Source: Siphlonurus alternatus
Lineage: Eukaryota; Arthropoda; Insecta; Ephemeroptera; Siphlonuridae
Assembly (NCBI GenBank): GCA_949825025.1
Contig: OX463785.1
Coordinates: 8,039,979-8,103,978, forward strand
DNA: 64,000 nucleotides
Reading direction: 5' to 3'
Shown here: piece after piece, positions 14,501-26,741 of the stretch
Numbering within the stretch: the stretch's first letter is position 1
Layout of the letters: each line of letters starts with the position of its first letter
Position numbers and translations under genes: made by a program
The notes under the pieces: model-generated
What the model was told of the DNA's origin: nothing
Database searches by the model: none
The model's input: the letters and a program-made list of their open reading frames with translations, nothing else

Positions 14501-15277
14501 GAGAGGACATATCTGTAGCATTTTCTTTCCTCGTCGAGTACACGTTTTTGACACCACATTATTTCCCTGCTATTAATAAAATTGAGTGAATTTTTTAAAT
14601 TACCTGGACCGTAAAAAATTCATTCCACAAGGGTCAAAAAAGCTCTTCGAGTTCATTATCCCCCCTAAATGAGACTCTGAGTTGTGCCAACATATTTTTG
14701 TGAGGACATACGCGCTTTCACGTACACCAAGTTGGCGACCTTGTGCACCTGCGTAGCTAGGCAATCTCCTGAATTCAGTGCCGCGACAAGTGCGTCACCT
14801 TCGACTAAATTTGCACCTTAATTTGTGAACAACGATTTTTCTGAAAAACCCGTGTCCTCTCAAAGCGTATCAGCCGACAACATTTTGCGCAAAAAGTTGT
14901 TGGCAGGTACGCTTTGAGAGGACATATCTGTAGCATTTTCTTTCCTCGTCGAGTACACGTTTTTGACACCACATAATTTTCCGGCTATTAATAAAATTGA
15001 GTGAATTTTTTAAATTACCTGGACCGTAAAAAATTATTCCACAAGGGTCAAAAAAGCTCTTCGAGTTCATTAGCCCCCCTAAATGAGACTCTGAGTTGTG
15101 CCAACATATTTTTGTGAGGACATACGCGCTTTCACGTACACCAAGTTGGCGACCTTGTGCACCTGCGTAGCTAGGCAATCTCCTGAATTCAGTGCCGCGA
15201 CAAGTGCGTCACCTTCGACTAAATTTGCACCTTAATTTGTGAACAAGGATTTTTCTGAAAAACCCGTGTCCTCTCAA

Positions 15278-18200
15278 AGCGTATCAGCCGACAACATTTT
15301 GCGCAAAAAGTTGTTGGCAGGTACGCTTTGAGAGGACATATCTGTAGCATTTTCTTTCCTCGTCGAGTACATGTTTTTGACACCACATTATTTCCCTGCT
15401 ATTAATAAAATTGAGTGAATTTTTTAAATTACCTGGACCGTAAAAAATTCATTCCACAAGGGTCAAAAAAGCTCTTCGAGTTCATTATCCCCCCTAAATG
15501 AGACTCTGAGTTGTGCCAATATATTTTTGTGAGGACATACGCGCTTTCACGTACACCTAGTTGGCGACCTTGTGCACCTGCGTAGCTAGGCAATCTCCTG
15601 AATTCAGTGCCGCGACAAGTGCGTCACCTTCGACTAAATTTGCACCTTAATTTGTGAACAACGATTTTTCTGAAAAACCCGTGTCCTCTCAAAGCGTATC
15701 AGCCGACAACATTTTGCGCAAAAAGTTGTTGGCAGGTACGCTTTGAGAGGACATATCTGTAGCATTTTCTTTCCTCGTCGAGTACACGTTTTTGACACCA
15801 CATAATTTTCCGGCTATTAAATAAATTGAGTGAATTTTTTAAATTACCTGGACCGTAAAAAATTATTCCACAAGGGTCAAAAAAGCTCTTCGAGTTCATT
15901 AGTCCCCCTAAATGAGACTCTGAGTTGTGCCAACATATTTTTGTGAGGACATACGCGCTTTCACGTACACCTAGTTGGCAACCTTGTGCACCTGCGTAGA
16001 TAGGCAATCTCCTGAATTCAGTGCCGCGACAAGTGCGTCACCTTCGACTAAATTTGCACCTTAATTTGTGAACAAGGATTTTTCTGAAAAACTCGTGTCC
16101 TCTCAAAGCGTATCAGCCGACAACATTTTGCGCAAAAAGTTGTTGGCAGGTACGCTTTGAGAGGACATATCTGTAGCATTTTCTTTCCTCGTCGAGTACA
16201 CGTTTTTGACACCACATTATTTCCCTGCTATTAATAAAATTGAGTGAATTTTTTAAATTACCTGGACCGTAAAAAATTCATTCCACAAGGGTCAAAAAAG
16301 CTCTTCGAGTTCATTATCCCCCCTAAATGAGACTCTGATTTGTGCCAACATATTTTTGTGAGGACATACGCGCTTTCACGTACACCAAGTTGGCGACCTT
16401 GTGCACCTGCGTAGCTAGGCAATCTCCTGAATTCAGTGCCGCGACAAGTGCGTCACCTTCGACTAAATTTGCACCTTAATTTGTGAACAACGATTTTTCT
16501 GAAAAACCCGTGTCCTCTCAAAGCGTATCAGCCGACAACATTTTGCGCAAAAAGTTGTTGGCAGGTACGCTTTGAGAGGACATATCTGTAGCATTTTCTT
16601 TCCTCGTCGAGTACACGTTTTTGACACCACATAATTTTCCGGCTATTAATAAAATTGAGTGAATTTTTTAAATTACCTGGACCGTAAAAAATTATTCCAC
16701 AAGGGTCAAAAAAGCTCTTCGAGTTCATTAGCCCCCCTAAATGAGACTCTGAGTTGTGCCAACATATTTTTGTGAGGACATACGCGCTTTCACGTACACC
16801 AAGTTGGCGACCTTGTGCACCTGCGTAGCTAGGCAATCTCCTGAATTCAGTGCCGCGACAAGTGCGTCACCTTCGACTAAATTTGCACCTTGATTTGTGA
16901 ACAAGCACTTCTTTTGGGAACTCGTGTCCCCTCAAAGCGTATCAGCCGACAACATTTTGCGCAAAAAGTTGTTGGTAGGTACGCTTTGAAGGGACATATC
17001 TGTAGCATTTTCTTTCCTCGTCGAGTACACTTTTTTGACACCACATTATTTTCCTGCTATTAATAAAATCGAGTGAATTTTTAAAATTACCTGGACTGTA
17101 AAAAATTCATTCCAAAAGCATCGATGAAGCTTTTCGAGATCACCAGCCCCCCCAACTAAGACTCTGAGTGGTGCCAACATATTTTTGTGAGGATATACGC
17201 GCAATCACGGACATCAAGATATCGACGTTGAGCAACAGCGTAGCTAGGCAATCACCTGAATACAGTGCCGCGACACGTGCGTTGCCAGCGACTAACTGCA
17301 TGAGCACCTTGATTTGTGAACAAGCACTTCTTTTGGGAACTCGTGTCCCCTCAAAGCGTATCGGCCGACAACATTTTGCGCAAAAAGTTGTTGGCAGGTA
17401 CGCTTTGAGGGGACATATCTGTAGCATTTTCTTTCCTCGTCGAGTACACGTTTTTTACACCACATTATTTTCTTGCTATTAATAAAGTCGCGTGGATTTC
17501 TTAAATCACCTGGACGTACTGTGAAAATTCATTCCACAAGGGTTGGTGAAGCTCTTCGACGTCACCAGCCCCCCCAACTGAGACTCTGAGTTGTGCCAAC
17601 ATATTTTTTGAGGACATACGCGCTTTCACGTACACCAAGTTGGCGATGTTGTGCACCTGCGTAGCTAGGCAATCAACAGAATGCAGAATCGTGATACGTG
17701 CGTTGCCTTCGACAAAATGTTCACCTTGATTTTTGAACAAGGAATTTTCTGGTGATACGTGTCCCCTCAATGCGTATCAGCCGACAACATTTTGCGCAAA
17801 AAGTTGTTGGCAGGTACGCTTTGAGAGGACATATCTGTAGCATTTTCTTTCCTCGTCGAGTACATGTTTTTGACACCACATTATTTCCCTGCTATTAATA
17901 AAATTGAGTGAATTTTTTAAATTACCTGGACCGTAAAAAATTCATTCCACAAGGGTCAAAAAAGCTCTTCGAGTTCATTATCCCCCCTAAATGAGACTCT
18001 GAGTTGTGCCAATATATTTTTGTGAGGACATACGCGCTTTCACGTACACCTAGTTGGCGACCTTGTGCACCTGCGTAGCTAGGCAATCTCCTGAATTCAG
18101 TGCCGCGACAAGTGCGTCACCTTCGACTAAATTTGCACCTTAATTTGTGAACAACGATTTTTCTGAAAAACCCGTGTCCTCTCAAAGCGTATCAGCCGAC

Positions 18201-20263
18201 AACATTTTGCGCAAAAAGTTGTTGGCAGGTACGCTTTGAGAGGACATATCTGTAGCATTTTCTTTCCTCGTCGAGTACACGTTTTTGACACCACATAATT
18301 TTCCGGCTATTAAATAAATTGAGTGAATTTTTTAAATTACCTGGACCGTAAAAAATTATTCCACAAGGGTCAAAAAAGCTCTTCGAGTTCATTAGTCCCC
18401 CTAAATGAGACTCTGAGTTGTGCCAACATATTTTTGTGAGGACATACGCGCTTTCACGTACACCTAGTTGGCAACCTTGTGCACCTGCGTAGATAGGCAA
18501 TCTCCTGAATTCAGTGCCGCGACAAGTGCGTCACCTTCGACTAAATTTGCACCTTAATTTGTGAACAAGGATTTTTCTGAAAAACTCGTGTCCTCTCAAA
18601 GCGTATCAGCCGACAACATTTTGCGCAAAAAGTTGTTGGCAGGTACGCTTTGAGAGGACATATCTGTAGCATTTTCTTTCCTCGTCGAGTACACGTTTTT
18701 GACACCACATTATTTCCCTGCTATTAATAAAATTGAGTGAATTTTTTAAATTACCTGGACCGTAAAAAATTCATTCCACAAGGGTCAAAAAAGCTCTTCG
18801 AGTTCATTATCCCCCCTAAATGAGACTCTGATTTGTGCCAACATATTTTTGTGAGGACATACGCGCTTTCACGTACACCAAGTTGGCGACCTTGTGCACC
18901 TGCGTAGCTAGGCAATCTCCTGAATTCAGTGCCGCGACAAGTGCGTCACCTTCGACTAAATTTGCACCTTAATTTGTGAACAACGATTTTTCTGAAAAAC
19001 CCGTGTCCTCTCAAAGCGTATCAGCCGACAACATTTTGCGCAAAAAGTTGTTGGCAGGTACGCTTTGAGAGGACATATCTGTAGCATTTTCTTTCCTCGT
19101 CGAGTACACGTTTTTGACACCACATAATTTTCCGGCTATTAATAAAATTGAGTGAATTTTTTAAATTACCTGGACCGTAAAAAATTATTCCACAAGGGTC
19201 AAAAAAGCTCTTCGAGTTCATTAGCCCCCCTAAATGAGACTCTGAGTTGTGCCAACATATTTTTGTGAGGACATACGCGCTTTCACGTACACCAAGTTGG
19301 CGACCTTGTGCACCTGCGTAGCTAGGCAATCTCCTGAATTCAGTGCCGCGACAAGTGCGTCACCTTCGACTAAATTTGCACCTTGATTTGTGAACAAGCA
19401 CTTCTTTTGGGAACTCGTGTCCCCTCAAAGCGTATCAGCCGACAACATTTTGCGCAAAAAGTTGTTGGTAGGTACGCTTTGAAGGGACATATCTGTAGCA
19501 TTTTCTTTCCTCGTCGAGTACACTTTTTTGACACCACATTATTTTCCTGCTATTAATAAAATCGAGTGAATTTTTAAAATTACCTGGACTGTAAAAAATT
19601 CATTCCAAAAGCATCGATGAAGCTTTTCGAGATCACCAGCCCCCCCAACTAAGACTCTGAGTGGTGCCAACATATTTTTGTGAGGATATACGCGCAATCA
19701 CGGACATCAAGATATCGACGTTGAGCAACAGCGTAGCTAGGCAATCACCTGAATACAGTGCCGCGACACGTGCGTTGCCAGCGACTAACTGCATGAGCAC
19801 CTTGATTTGTGAACAAGCACTTCTTTTGGGAACTCGTGTCCCCTCAAAGCGTATCGGCCGACAACATTTTGCGCAAAAAGTTGTTGGCAGGTACGCTTTG
19901 AGGGGACATATCTGTAGCATTTTCTTTCCTCGTCGAGTACACGTTTTTTACACCACATTATTTTCTTGCTATTAATAAAGTCGCGTGGATTTCTTAAATC
20001 ACCTGGACGTACTGTGAAAATTCATTCCACAAGGGTTGGTGAAGCTCTTCGACGTCACCAGCCCCCCCAACTGAGACTCTGAGTTGTGCCAACATATTTT
20101 TTGAGGACATACGCGCTTTCACGTACACCAAGTTGGCGATGTTGTGCACCTGCGTAGCTAGGCAATCAACAGAATGCAGAATCGTGATACGTGCGTTGCC
20201 TTCGACAAAATGTTCACCTTGATTTTTGAACAAGGAATTTTCTGGTGATACGTGTCCCCTCAA
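15278..20263 (+). repeat. Recent 2,493-bp tandem duplication (six B units)
   Basis: 15278-17770 and 17771-20263 appear base-for-base the same over long stretches, including private variants such as TACATGTTTTTG after the CGTCGAG motif, GGCAACC, and the distinct unit with AGCAACAGCG. The junction lies inside the stem-loop region. Confidence 0.9.
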
Positions 20264-20674
20264 TGCGTATCAGCCGACAACATTTTGCGCAAAAAGTTGT
20301 TGGTAGGTACGCTTTGAGGGGACATATCTGTAGCATTTTCTTTCCTCGTCGCTTACACTTTTTTGACACCACATTATTTCCCTGCTATTAATGAAATCGA
20401 GGGAATTTTTTAAAATACCTGGACTGTTAAAGTTCATTTCAAAAGGGTCGATGAGGCTCTTCGAGGTATCCCGAACCCCATTTGCGACTCTGAAATGTGT
20501 TTGCATTTTTTTATGATTACACCTGTATTTCCACGTACATGGAGTTGTCTACGTAGAACATTTGCGTGAGGAGGGAATCACCTGGTTGCAAAACCATGAC
20601 TTTTGCGTCGCCTGCGACTAACTGAGTACCTTGATTTGTGAACAATTAAGGACTTCTTTTGGGAACTCGTGTAA

Positions 20675-22050
20675 ATCAAAGTTCACTCTGAAATAATTGT
20701 AACCACTGATAATGTCCCCATAACATACCTTAAGTCACAACGTGTATCCCCTTGTAATTAACATGATTGAGTTGTGCGAAGAAGCTATTGTGGGGACCCT
20801 ACCTTGGTGAATTAAAGTTCACTTAGAATAATTTGTAACTACTGGCTTTTTTACAATGTCCCCATAACATGGCTTAAGTCACAACGTGCCTCACGTGGCA
20901 ATTAACATGATTGAGTTGATACTTAAAGCTTTTTTGGAGACTCTTCCATGGTGAATCAAAGTTCACTTTTAATAAATTGAGACCGCTGGCTTTGAAAGGG
21001 GCAATGTCTCCATAACATAGCTTATATCACAACGTGTCTCTCCTTGCAATTAAAATGATTGAGTTGTCACTGAAAGCATTTGTGGAGACCCTACCTTGGT
21101 GAATCAGAGTTTCTTTCTGTTTAATTTATAACTACTATCTTTGAAAGGGACAATGTCCCCATAACATGGCTTATGTCACAACGTGTCTCACCTGGCAATT
21201 TATGATTGAGTTTTCTTTTAAAGCTTTTGTGGAGACTCTACCTAGGTGAATCAAAGTTCACTCTTAATAAATTGTGACCACTGACTTTGAAAGAGGCAAT
21301 GTCCCCATAACATGGCTTAAGTCATAACGTGCCTCATCTGTCAATTAACATGATTGTGTTATCACTGAAAGCATTTGTGGAGACCTACCTTGGTGAATCA
21401 AAGCTCATTCTGCTTAAATTTTAGCCACTGGCTTTGAAAGGGGCAATGTCCCCATAACATGGCTTATGTCACAACGTGCCTCACCTGGCAATTAATGATT
21501 GAGTTGTCACTTAAAGCTTTTGTGGAGACTCTACCTAGGTGAATCAAAGTTCACTCTTAATAAATTGTGACCACTGACTTTGAAAGAGGCAATGTCCCCA
21601 TAACATGGCTTAAGTCATAACGTGCCTCATCTGTCAATTAACATGATTGTGTTATCACTGAAAGCATTTGTGGAGACCTACCTTGGTGAATCAAAGCTCA
21701 TTCTGCTTAAATTTTAGCCACTGACTTTGAAAGGGGTAATGTCTCCATATCATAGCTTATGTCAAAACGTGTCTCACCTGGCAATTAACATGATTGAGTT
21801 GTCACTATAAGCACTTGTGGAGACCTTACCTTGGTGAATCAAAGCTCATTCTGCTTAAATTGTAAAACCACTGGCTTTGAAAGGGACAATGTCCCCATAA
21901 CATAGCTTATAATGTCACAACGTGTCTCACCTTGCAATTAATTAATTAATATGATTGAGTTGTCACTTAAACCTTTTGTGAAGACCCTACCTTGGTAAAT
22001 CAAAGTTCACTCTTAATAAATTGTGACCACTGACTTTGAAAGGGGCAATG
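20675..22050 (-). repeat. Satellite A array, inverted, first block
   Basis: About nine units of the 148-bp satellite in reverse orientation relative to 4912-7420 (for example GGTGAATCAAAGCTCA and AATGTCCCCATAACAT). The units are more diverged than in the left array. The block abuts satellite B on both sides. Confidence 0.95.
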
Positions 22051-24756
22051 TCACCCGACCGCCAATTTGAGACTAATATGTGTTTGCATATTTTTATGAT
22101 TACACCAGTGCTTTCACATACACGGAGATGGCGACGCTGAGCACCTGCCTAGCTAGGCAATCACTTGAATGCAAAACCATGACTCATGCGTTACCAGCGA
22201 CTAACTGCATGAGCACCTTGATTTGTGAACAAGCACTTCTTTTGGGAACTCGTGTCCCTTCAAAGCGTATCGGCCGACAACATTTTGCGCAAAAAGTTGT
22301 TGGCAGGTACGCTTTGAGGGGACATATCTGTAGCATTTTCTTTCCTTGTCGAGTACACGTTTTTCACACCACATTATTTTCCTGCTATTAATAAAGTCGC
22401 GTGGATTTCTTAAATCACCTGGACTGTGAAAATTCATTCCACAAGGGTTGGTGAAGCTCCTCGAGGTCACCAGCCCCCCCAACTGAGACTCTGAGTTGAG
22501 CCAACATATTATTTGAGGATAAACGCGCTTTCACGTACACCAAGTTGGCGACGTTGTACACCTGCGTAGCTAGGCAATCAACTGAATGCAGAATCGTGAT
22601 ACGTGCGTCGCCTTCGACTAAATGTTCACCTTGATTTTTGAACAAGGAATATTCTGGTGACAGGTGTCCCCTCAAAGCGTATCAGCCGACAAAATTTTGC
22701 GCAAAAAGTTGTTGGTAGGTATGCTTTGAGGGGACATTTCTGTAGCATTTTCTTTCCTCGTCGAGTACACGTTTTTGACACCACATTATTTTCCTGCTAT
22801 TAATAAAATCGAGTGAATTTTTAAAATTACCTGGACTGTAAAAAATTCATTCCAAAAGCATCGATGAAGCTTTTCGAGATCACCAGCCCCCCCAACTGAG
22901 ACTCTGAGTGGTGCCAACATATTTTTGTGAGGATATACGCGCAATCACGGACATCAAGATATCGACGTTGAGCAACAGCGTAGCTAGGCAATCACCTGAA
23001 TACAGTGCCGCGACACGTGCGTTGCCAGCGACTAACTGCATGAGCACCTTGATTTGTGAACAAGCACTTCTTTTGGGAACTCGTGTCCCCTCAAAGCGTA
23101 TCAGCCGACAACATTTTGCGCAAAAAGTTGTTGGCAGGTATGCTTTGAGGGGACATTTCTTTAGCATTTTCTTTCCTCGTCGAGCACACGTTTTTGACAC
23201 CACATAATTTTCCTGCTACTAATAAAATAAAATGAATTTTTTAAATTACCTGGGCTGTCAAAATTCATTCCAAATGTGTCGATTAAGCTCTTCGTGGTCA
23301 CCCGACCGCCAATTTGAGACTAATATGTGTTTGCATATTTTTATGATTACGCCAGTGCTTTCACATACACGGAGATGGCGACGATGAGCACCTGCGTAGC
23401 TAGGCAATCACTTGAATGCAAAACCATGACTCATGCGTTACCAGCGACTAACTGCATGAGCACCTTGATTTGTGAACAAGCACTTCTTTTGGGAACTCGT
23501 GTCCCCTCAAAGCGTATCAGCCGACAACATTTTGCGCAAAAAGTTGTTGGTAGGTACGCTTTGAAGGGACATATCTGTAGCATTTTCTTTCCTCGTCGAG
23601 TACACTTTTTTGACACCACATTATTTTCCTGCTATTAATAAAATCGAGTGAATTTTCAAAATTACCTGGACTGTAAAAAATTCATTCCAAAAGCATCGAT
23701 GAAGCTTTTCGAGATCACCAGCCCCCCCAACTAAGACTCTGAGTGGTGCCAACATATTTTTGTGAGGATATACGCGCAATCACGGACATCAAGATATCGA
23801 CGTTGAGCAACAGCGTAGCTAGGCAATCACCTGAATACAGTGCCGCGACACGTGCGTTGCCAGCGACTAACTGCATGAGCACCTTGATTTGTGAACAAGC
23901 ACTTCTTTTGGGAACTCGTGTCCCCTCAAAGCGTATCGGCCGACAACATTTTGCGCAAAAAGTTGTTGGCAGGTACGCTTTGAGGGGACATATCTGTAGC
24001 ATTTTCTTTCCTCGTCGAGTACACGTTTTTTACACCACATTATTTTCTTGCTATTAATAAAGTCGCGTGGATTTCTTAAATCACCTGGACGTACTGTGAA
24101 AATTCATTCCACAAGGGTTGGTGAAGCTCTTCGAGGTCACCAGCCCCCCCAACTGAGACTCTGAGTTGTGCCAACATATTTTTTGAGGACATACGCGCTT
24201 TCACGTACACCAAGTTGGCGATGTTGTGCACCTGCGTAGCTAGGCAATCAACAGAATGCAGAATCGTGATACGTGCGTTGCCTTCGACAAAATGTTCACC
24301 TTGATTTTTGAACAAGGAATTTTCTGGTGATACGTGTCCCCTCAATGCGTATCAGCCGACAACATTTTGCGCAAAAAGTTGTTGGTAGGTACGCTTTGAG
24401 GGGACATATCTGTAGCATTTTCTTTCCTCGTCGCTTACACTTTTTTGACACCACATTATTTCCCTGCTATTAATGAAATCGAGGGAATTTTTTAAAATAC
24501 CTGGACTGTTAAAGTTCATTTCAAAAGGGTCGATGAGGCTCTTCGAGGTATCCCGAACCCCATTTGCGACTCTGATATGTGTTTGCATTTTTTTATGATT
24601 ACACCTGTATTTCCACGTACATGGAGTTGTCTACGTAGAACATTTGCGTAAGGAGGGAATCACCTGGTTGCAAAACCATGACTTTTGCGTCGCCTGCGAC
24701 TAACTGAGTACCTTGATTTGTGAACAATTAAGGACTTCTTTTGGGAACTCGTGTAA
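22051..24756 (+). repeat. Satellite B second block
   Basis: About 6.5 units in the same orientation as the main B array, so it interrupts the inverted A array. It starts mid-unit at CACCCGACCGCCAATTTGAG, a variant otherwise found only at the left edge of the main array (about 7595) and near 23300. It ends at the same junction with inverted A as at 20674/20675, because this part is a copy of that region. Confidence 0.95.
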
Positions 24757-24933
24757 ATCAAAGTTCACTCTGAAATAATTGTAACCACTGATAATGTCCC
24801 CATAACATACCTTAAGTCACAACGTGTATCCCCTTGTAATTAACATGATTGAGTTGTGCGAAGAAGCTATTGTGGGGACCCTACCTTGGTGAATTAAAGT
24901 TCACTTAGAATAATTTGTAACTACTGGCTTTTA
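23462..24933 (+). repeat. Segmental copy of 19380-20851
   Basis: This 1.47-kb segment matches 19380-20851 at a constant offset of 4,082 bp with only a few substitutions. It carries over the B-to-inverted-A junction. Similarity ends after ACTACTGGCTTTT on the right, and at GCACCTTGATTTG on the left, upstream of which the units differ. Confidence 0.85.
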
Positions 24934-26405
24934 AAGGGACAATGTCCCCATAACATAGCTTATATCACAACGTGTCTCTCCTTGCAATTAAAATGATTGA
25001 GTTGTCACTGAAAGCATTTGTGGAGACCCTACCTTGGTGAATCAAAGTTTCTTTCTGTTTAATTTATAACTACTATCTTCTAAAGGGACAATGTCCCCAT
25101 AACATGGCTTATGTCACAACGTGTCTCACCTGGCAATTTATGATTGAGTTGTATTTTAAAGCTTTTGTGGAGACTCTACCTTGGTGAATCAAAGTTCACT
25201 CTTAATAAATTGTGACCACTGACTTTGAAAGAGGCAATGTCCCCATAACATAGCTTATGTCACAACGTGTCTCACCTGGCAATTAACATGATTGAGTTGT
25301 CACTGAAAGCATTTGTGGAGACGCTACCTTGGTGAATCAAAGCTCATTCTGCTTAAATTGTAGCCACTGGCTTTGAAAGGGGCAATGTCCCCATAACATA
25401 GCTTATGTCACGACGTGTCTCACCTGTCAATTAACATGATTGTGTTATCACTGAAAGCATTTGTGGAGACCTACCTTGGTGAATCAAAGCTCATTCTGCT
25501 TAAATTGTAGCCACTGGCTTTGAAAGGGGCAATGTCCCCATAACATGGCTTATGTCACAACGTGCCTCACCTGGCAATTAATGATTGAGTTGTCACTTAA
25601 AGCTTTTGTGGAGACCCTACCTTGGTAAATCAAAGTTCACTCTTAATAAATTGTGACCACTGACTTTGAAAGGGGCAATGTCCCCATAACATAGCTTATG
25701 TCACAACGTGTCTCACCTGGCAATTAACATGATTGAGTTGTCACTGAAAGCATTTGTGGAGACTCTACCTTGGTGAATCAAAGCTCATTCTGCTTAAATT
25801 GTAGCCACTGGCTTTGAAAGGGGCAATGTCCCCATAACATAGCTTATGTCACGACGTGTCTCACCTGTCAATTAACATGATTGTGTTATCACTGAAAGCA
25901 TTTGTGGAGACCTACCTTGGTGAATCAAAGCTCATTCTGCTTAAATTGTAACCACCGACTTTGAAAGGGGTTATGTCCCCATAACATAGCTTATGTCACA
26001 ACGTGTCTCACCTGGCAATTAACATGATTGAGTTGTCACTGAAAGCATTTGTGGAGACGCTACCTTGGTGAATCAAAGCTCATTCTGCTTAAATTGTAGC
26101 CACTGGCTTTGAAAGGGGCAATGTCCCCATAACATAGCTTATGTCACGACGTGTCTCACCTGTCAATTAACATGATTGAGTTATCACTGAAAGCATTTGT
26201 GGAGACCTACCTTGGTGAATCAAAGCTCATTCTGCTTAAATTGTAACCACCTACTTTGAAAGGGACAATGTCCCCATAACATGGTTTGTGTCACAACGTG
26301 TATTACCTGGCAGGTAACATGATTGAATTGTTATTAAAAGCTTTTGTGGGGACCCTACCTTGGTGTCCCCATAACATGCCTGAAGTCACAACGTGTCCTT
26401 TTAAG
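24757..26405 (-). repeat. Satellite A array, inverted, second block
   Basis: About eleven inverted units at 146-148 bp spacing (GGTRAATCAAAG at 25331, 25478 and 25624). Units decay near the right edge, where a partial unit with ATGTCCCCATAACATGCC appears near 26360. Confidence 0.9.
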
Positions 26406-26721
26406 GTCTTATTTGAATTAGAAAAGACCCCTGGTGCCACCTGGTGGAATTTTCGTGAACTCGGTGTACAAGCTTCGCGTCCCCTCATTTCACCGAGCCG
26501 ACAACATCCCTGAAATGTCGTATGTCTCCATTTCTGAGTCCCTTGCTTAAAATTTTGTTACGGAAGTTATCGGATTCGATTAGTATACCTGTCAGGTACC
26601 CCTGTTATCATTTTCAGCCTTCTAGCATCATTATTAAGCAATGTCCCTTGTGATGTGAACGAGTGACAACCATGTCCTCCTAAAATGAGCCGCCATTTTA
26701 AGTTTTCACTTCTTATTTCCA
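26406..26721. repeat. Right subterminal zone
   Basis: Mostly unique sequence with scattered TGTCCC motifs (about 26643, 26672 and 26722). A degraded piece resembling the B stem-loop left side (GCGTCCCCTCATTTCACC then GCCGACAACAT) lies at about 26478-26510. The near-palindrome GCCACCTGGTGG is at about 26436. The 75-codon ORF here spans repeat and unique sequence and has no recognisable domain. Confidence 0.5.
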
Positions 26722-26741
26722 TGTCCCCATAAAGCGCCTGC
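26722..26741 (-). repeat. Right terminal inverted repeat
   Basis: Reads GCAGGCGCTTTATGGGGACA on the minus strand and pairs with 4551-4570. AT-rich DNA resumes directly outside it. Confidence 0.55.

Larger units (their letters stand above)
7421..20674 (+). repeat. Satellite B main array, about 415-bp unit
   Basis: About 32 head-to-tail units of 413-417 bp. The repeated minus-strand ORFs of 102 codons appear at 413-417 bp or multiples of it (11557, 11971, 12384; then 14870, 15699, 16528 at 829 bp), which shows they are unit translations and not genes. Interior units are nearly identical. Outer units (7421-7790, and those around 16900-17770 and 19400-20674) are more diverged. The left edge starts inside the unit's stem-loop at its right half, and the right edge stops just before the stem-loop's left arm, so both A/B junctions coincide with hairpin boundaries. 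Confidence 0.95.
4551..26741. mobile_element. 22.2-kb composite satellite-bearing inverted-repeat element
   Basis: The block is bounded by GCCGGCGCTTTAAAGGGACA at the left and, reading inward on the opposite strand, GCAGGCGCTTTATGGGGACA at the right (17 of 20 identical). Between them lie two tandem-repeat families in the order A forward, B, A inverted, B, A inverted. Base composition is clearly higher in GC than the flanks. The motif TGTCCCC/GGGGACA recurs in the subterminal zones and in both satellites, tying the parts into one unit. The short ORFs inside are repeat translations and repeat with the unit period. No transposase, helicase or polymerase motif was seen. A fold-back-like non-autonomous DNA transposon is my preferred reading. 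A plain satellite locus whose ends match by chance is the alternative. No convincing target-site duplication was found. Confidence 0.6.

Noticed and set aside
7702..24588. Many ORFs of 60-137 codons on both strands with near-identical proteins (for example starting MPSYAGAQGRQLGV)
   Set aside because: They recur at the satellite B period, occur on both strands over the same sequence, and have no domain. They are translations of a tandem repeat and not a gene family.
4912..26405. CRISPR array
   Set aside because: The repeats are 148 and about 415 bp, contiguous and without unique spacers, in eukaryotic DNA with introns and MITEs.
26430..26450. CTCF-like site at GCCACCTGGTGG
   Set aside because: The near-palindrome only partly fits the CTCF core, and it lies in degenerate repeat sequence.
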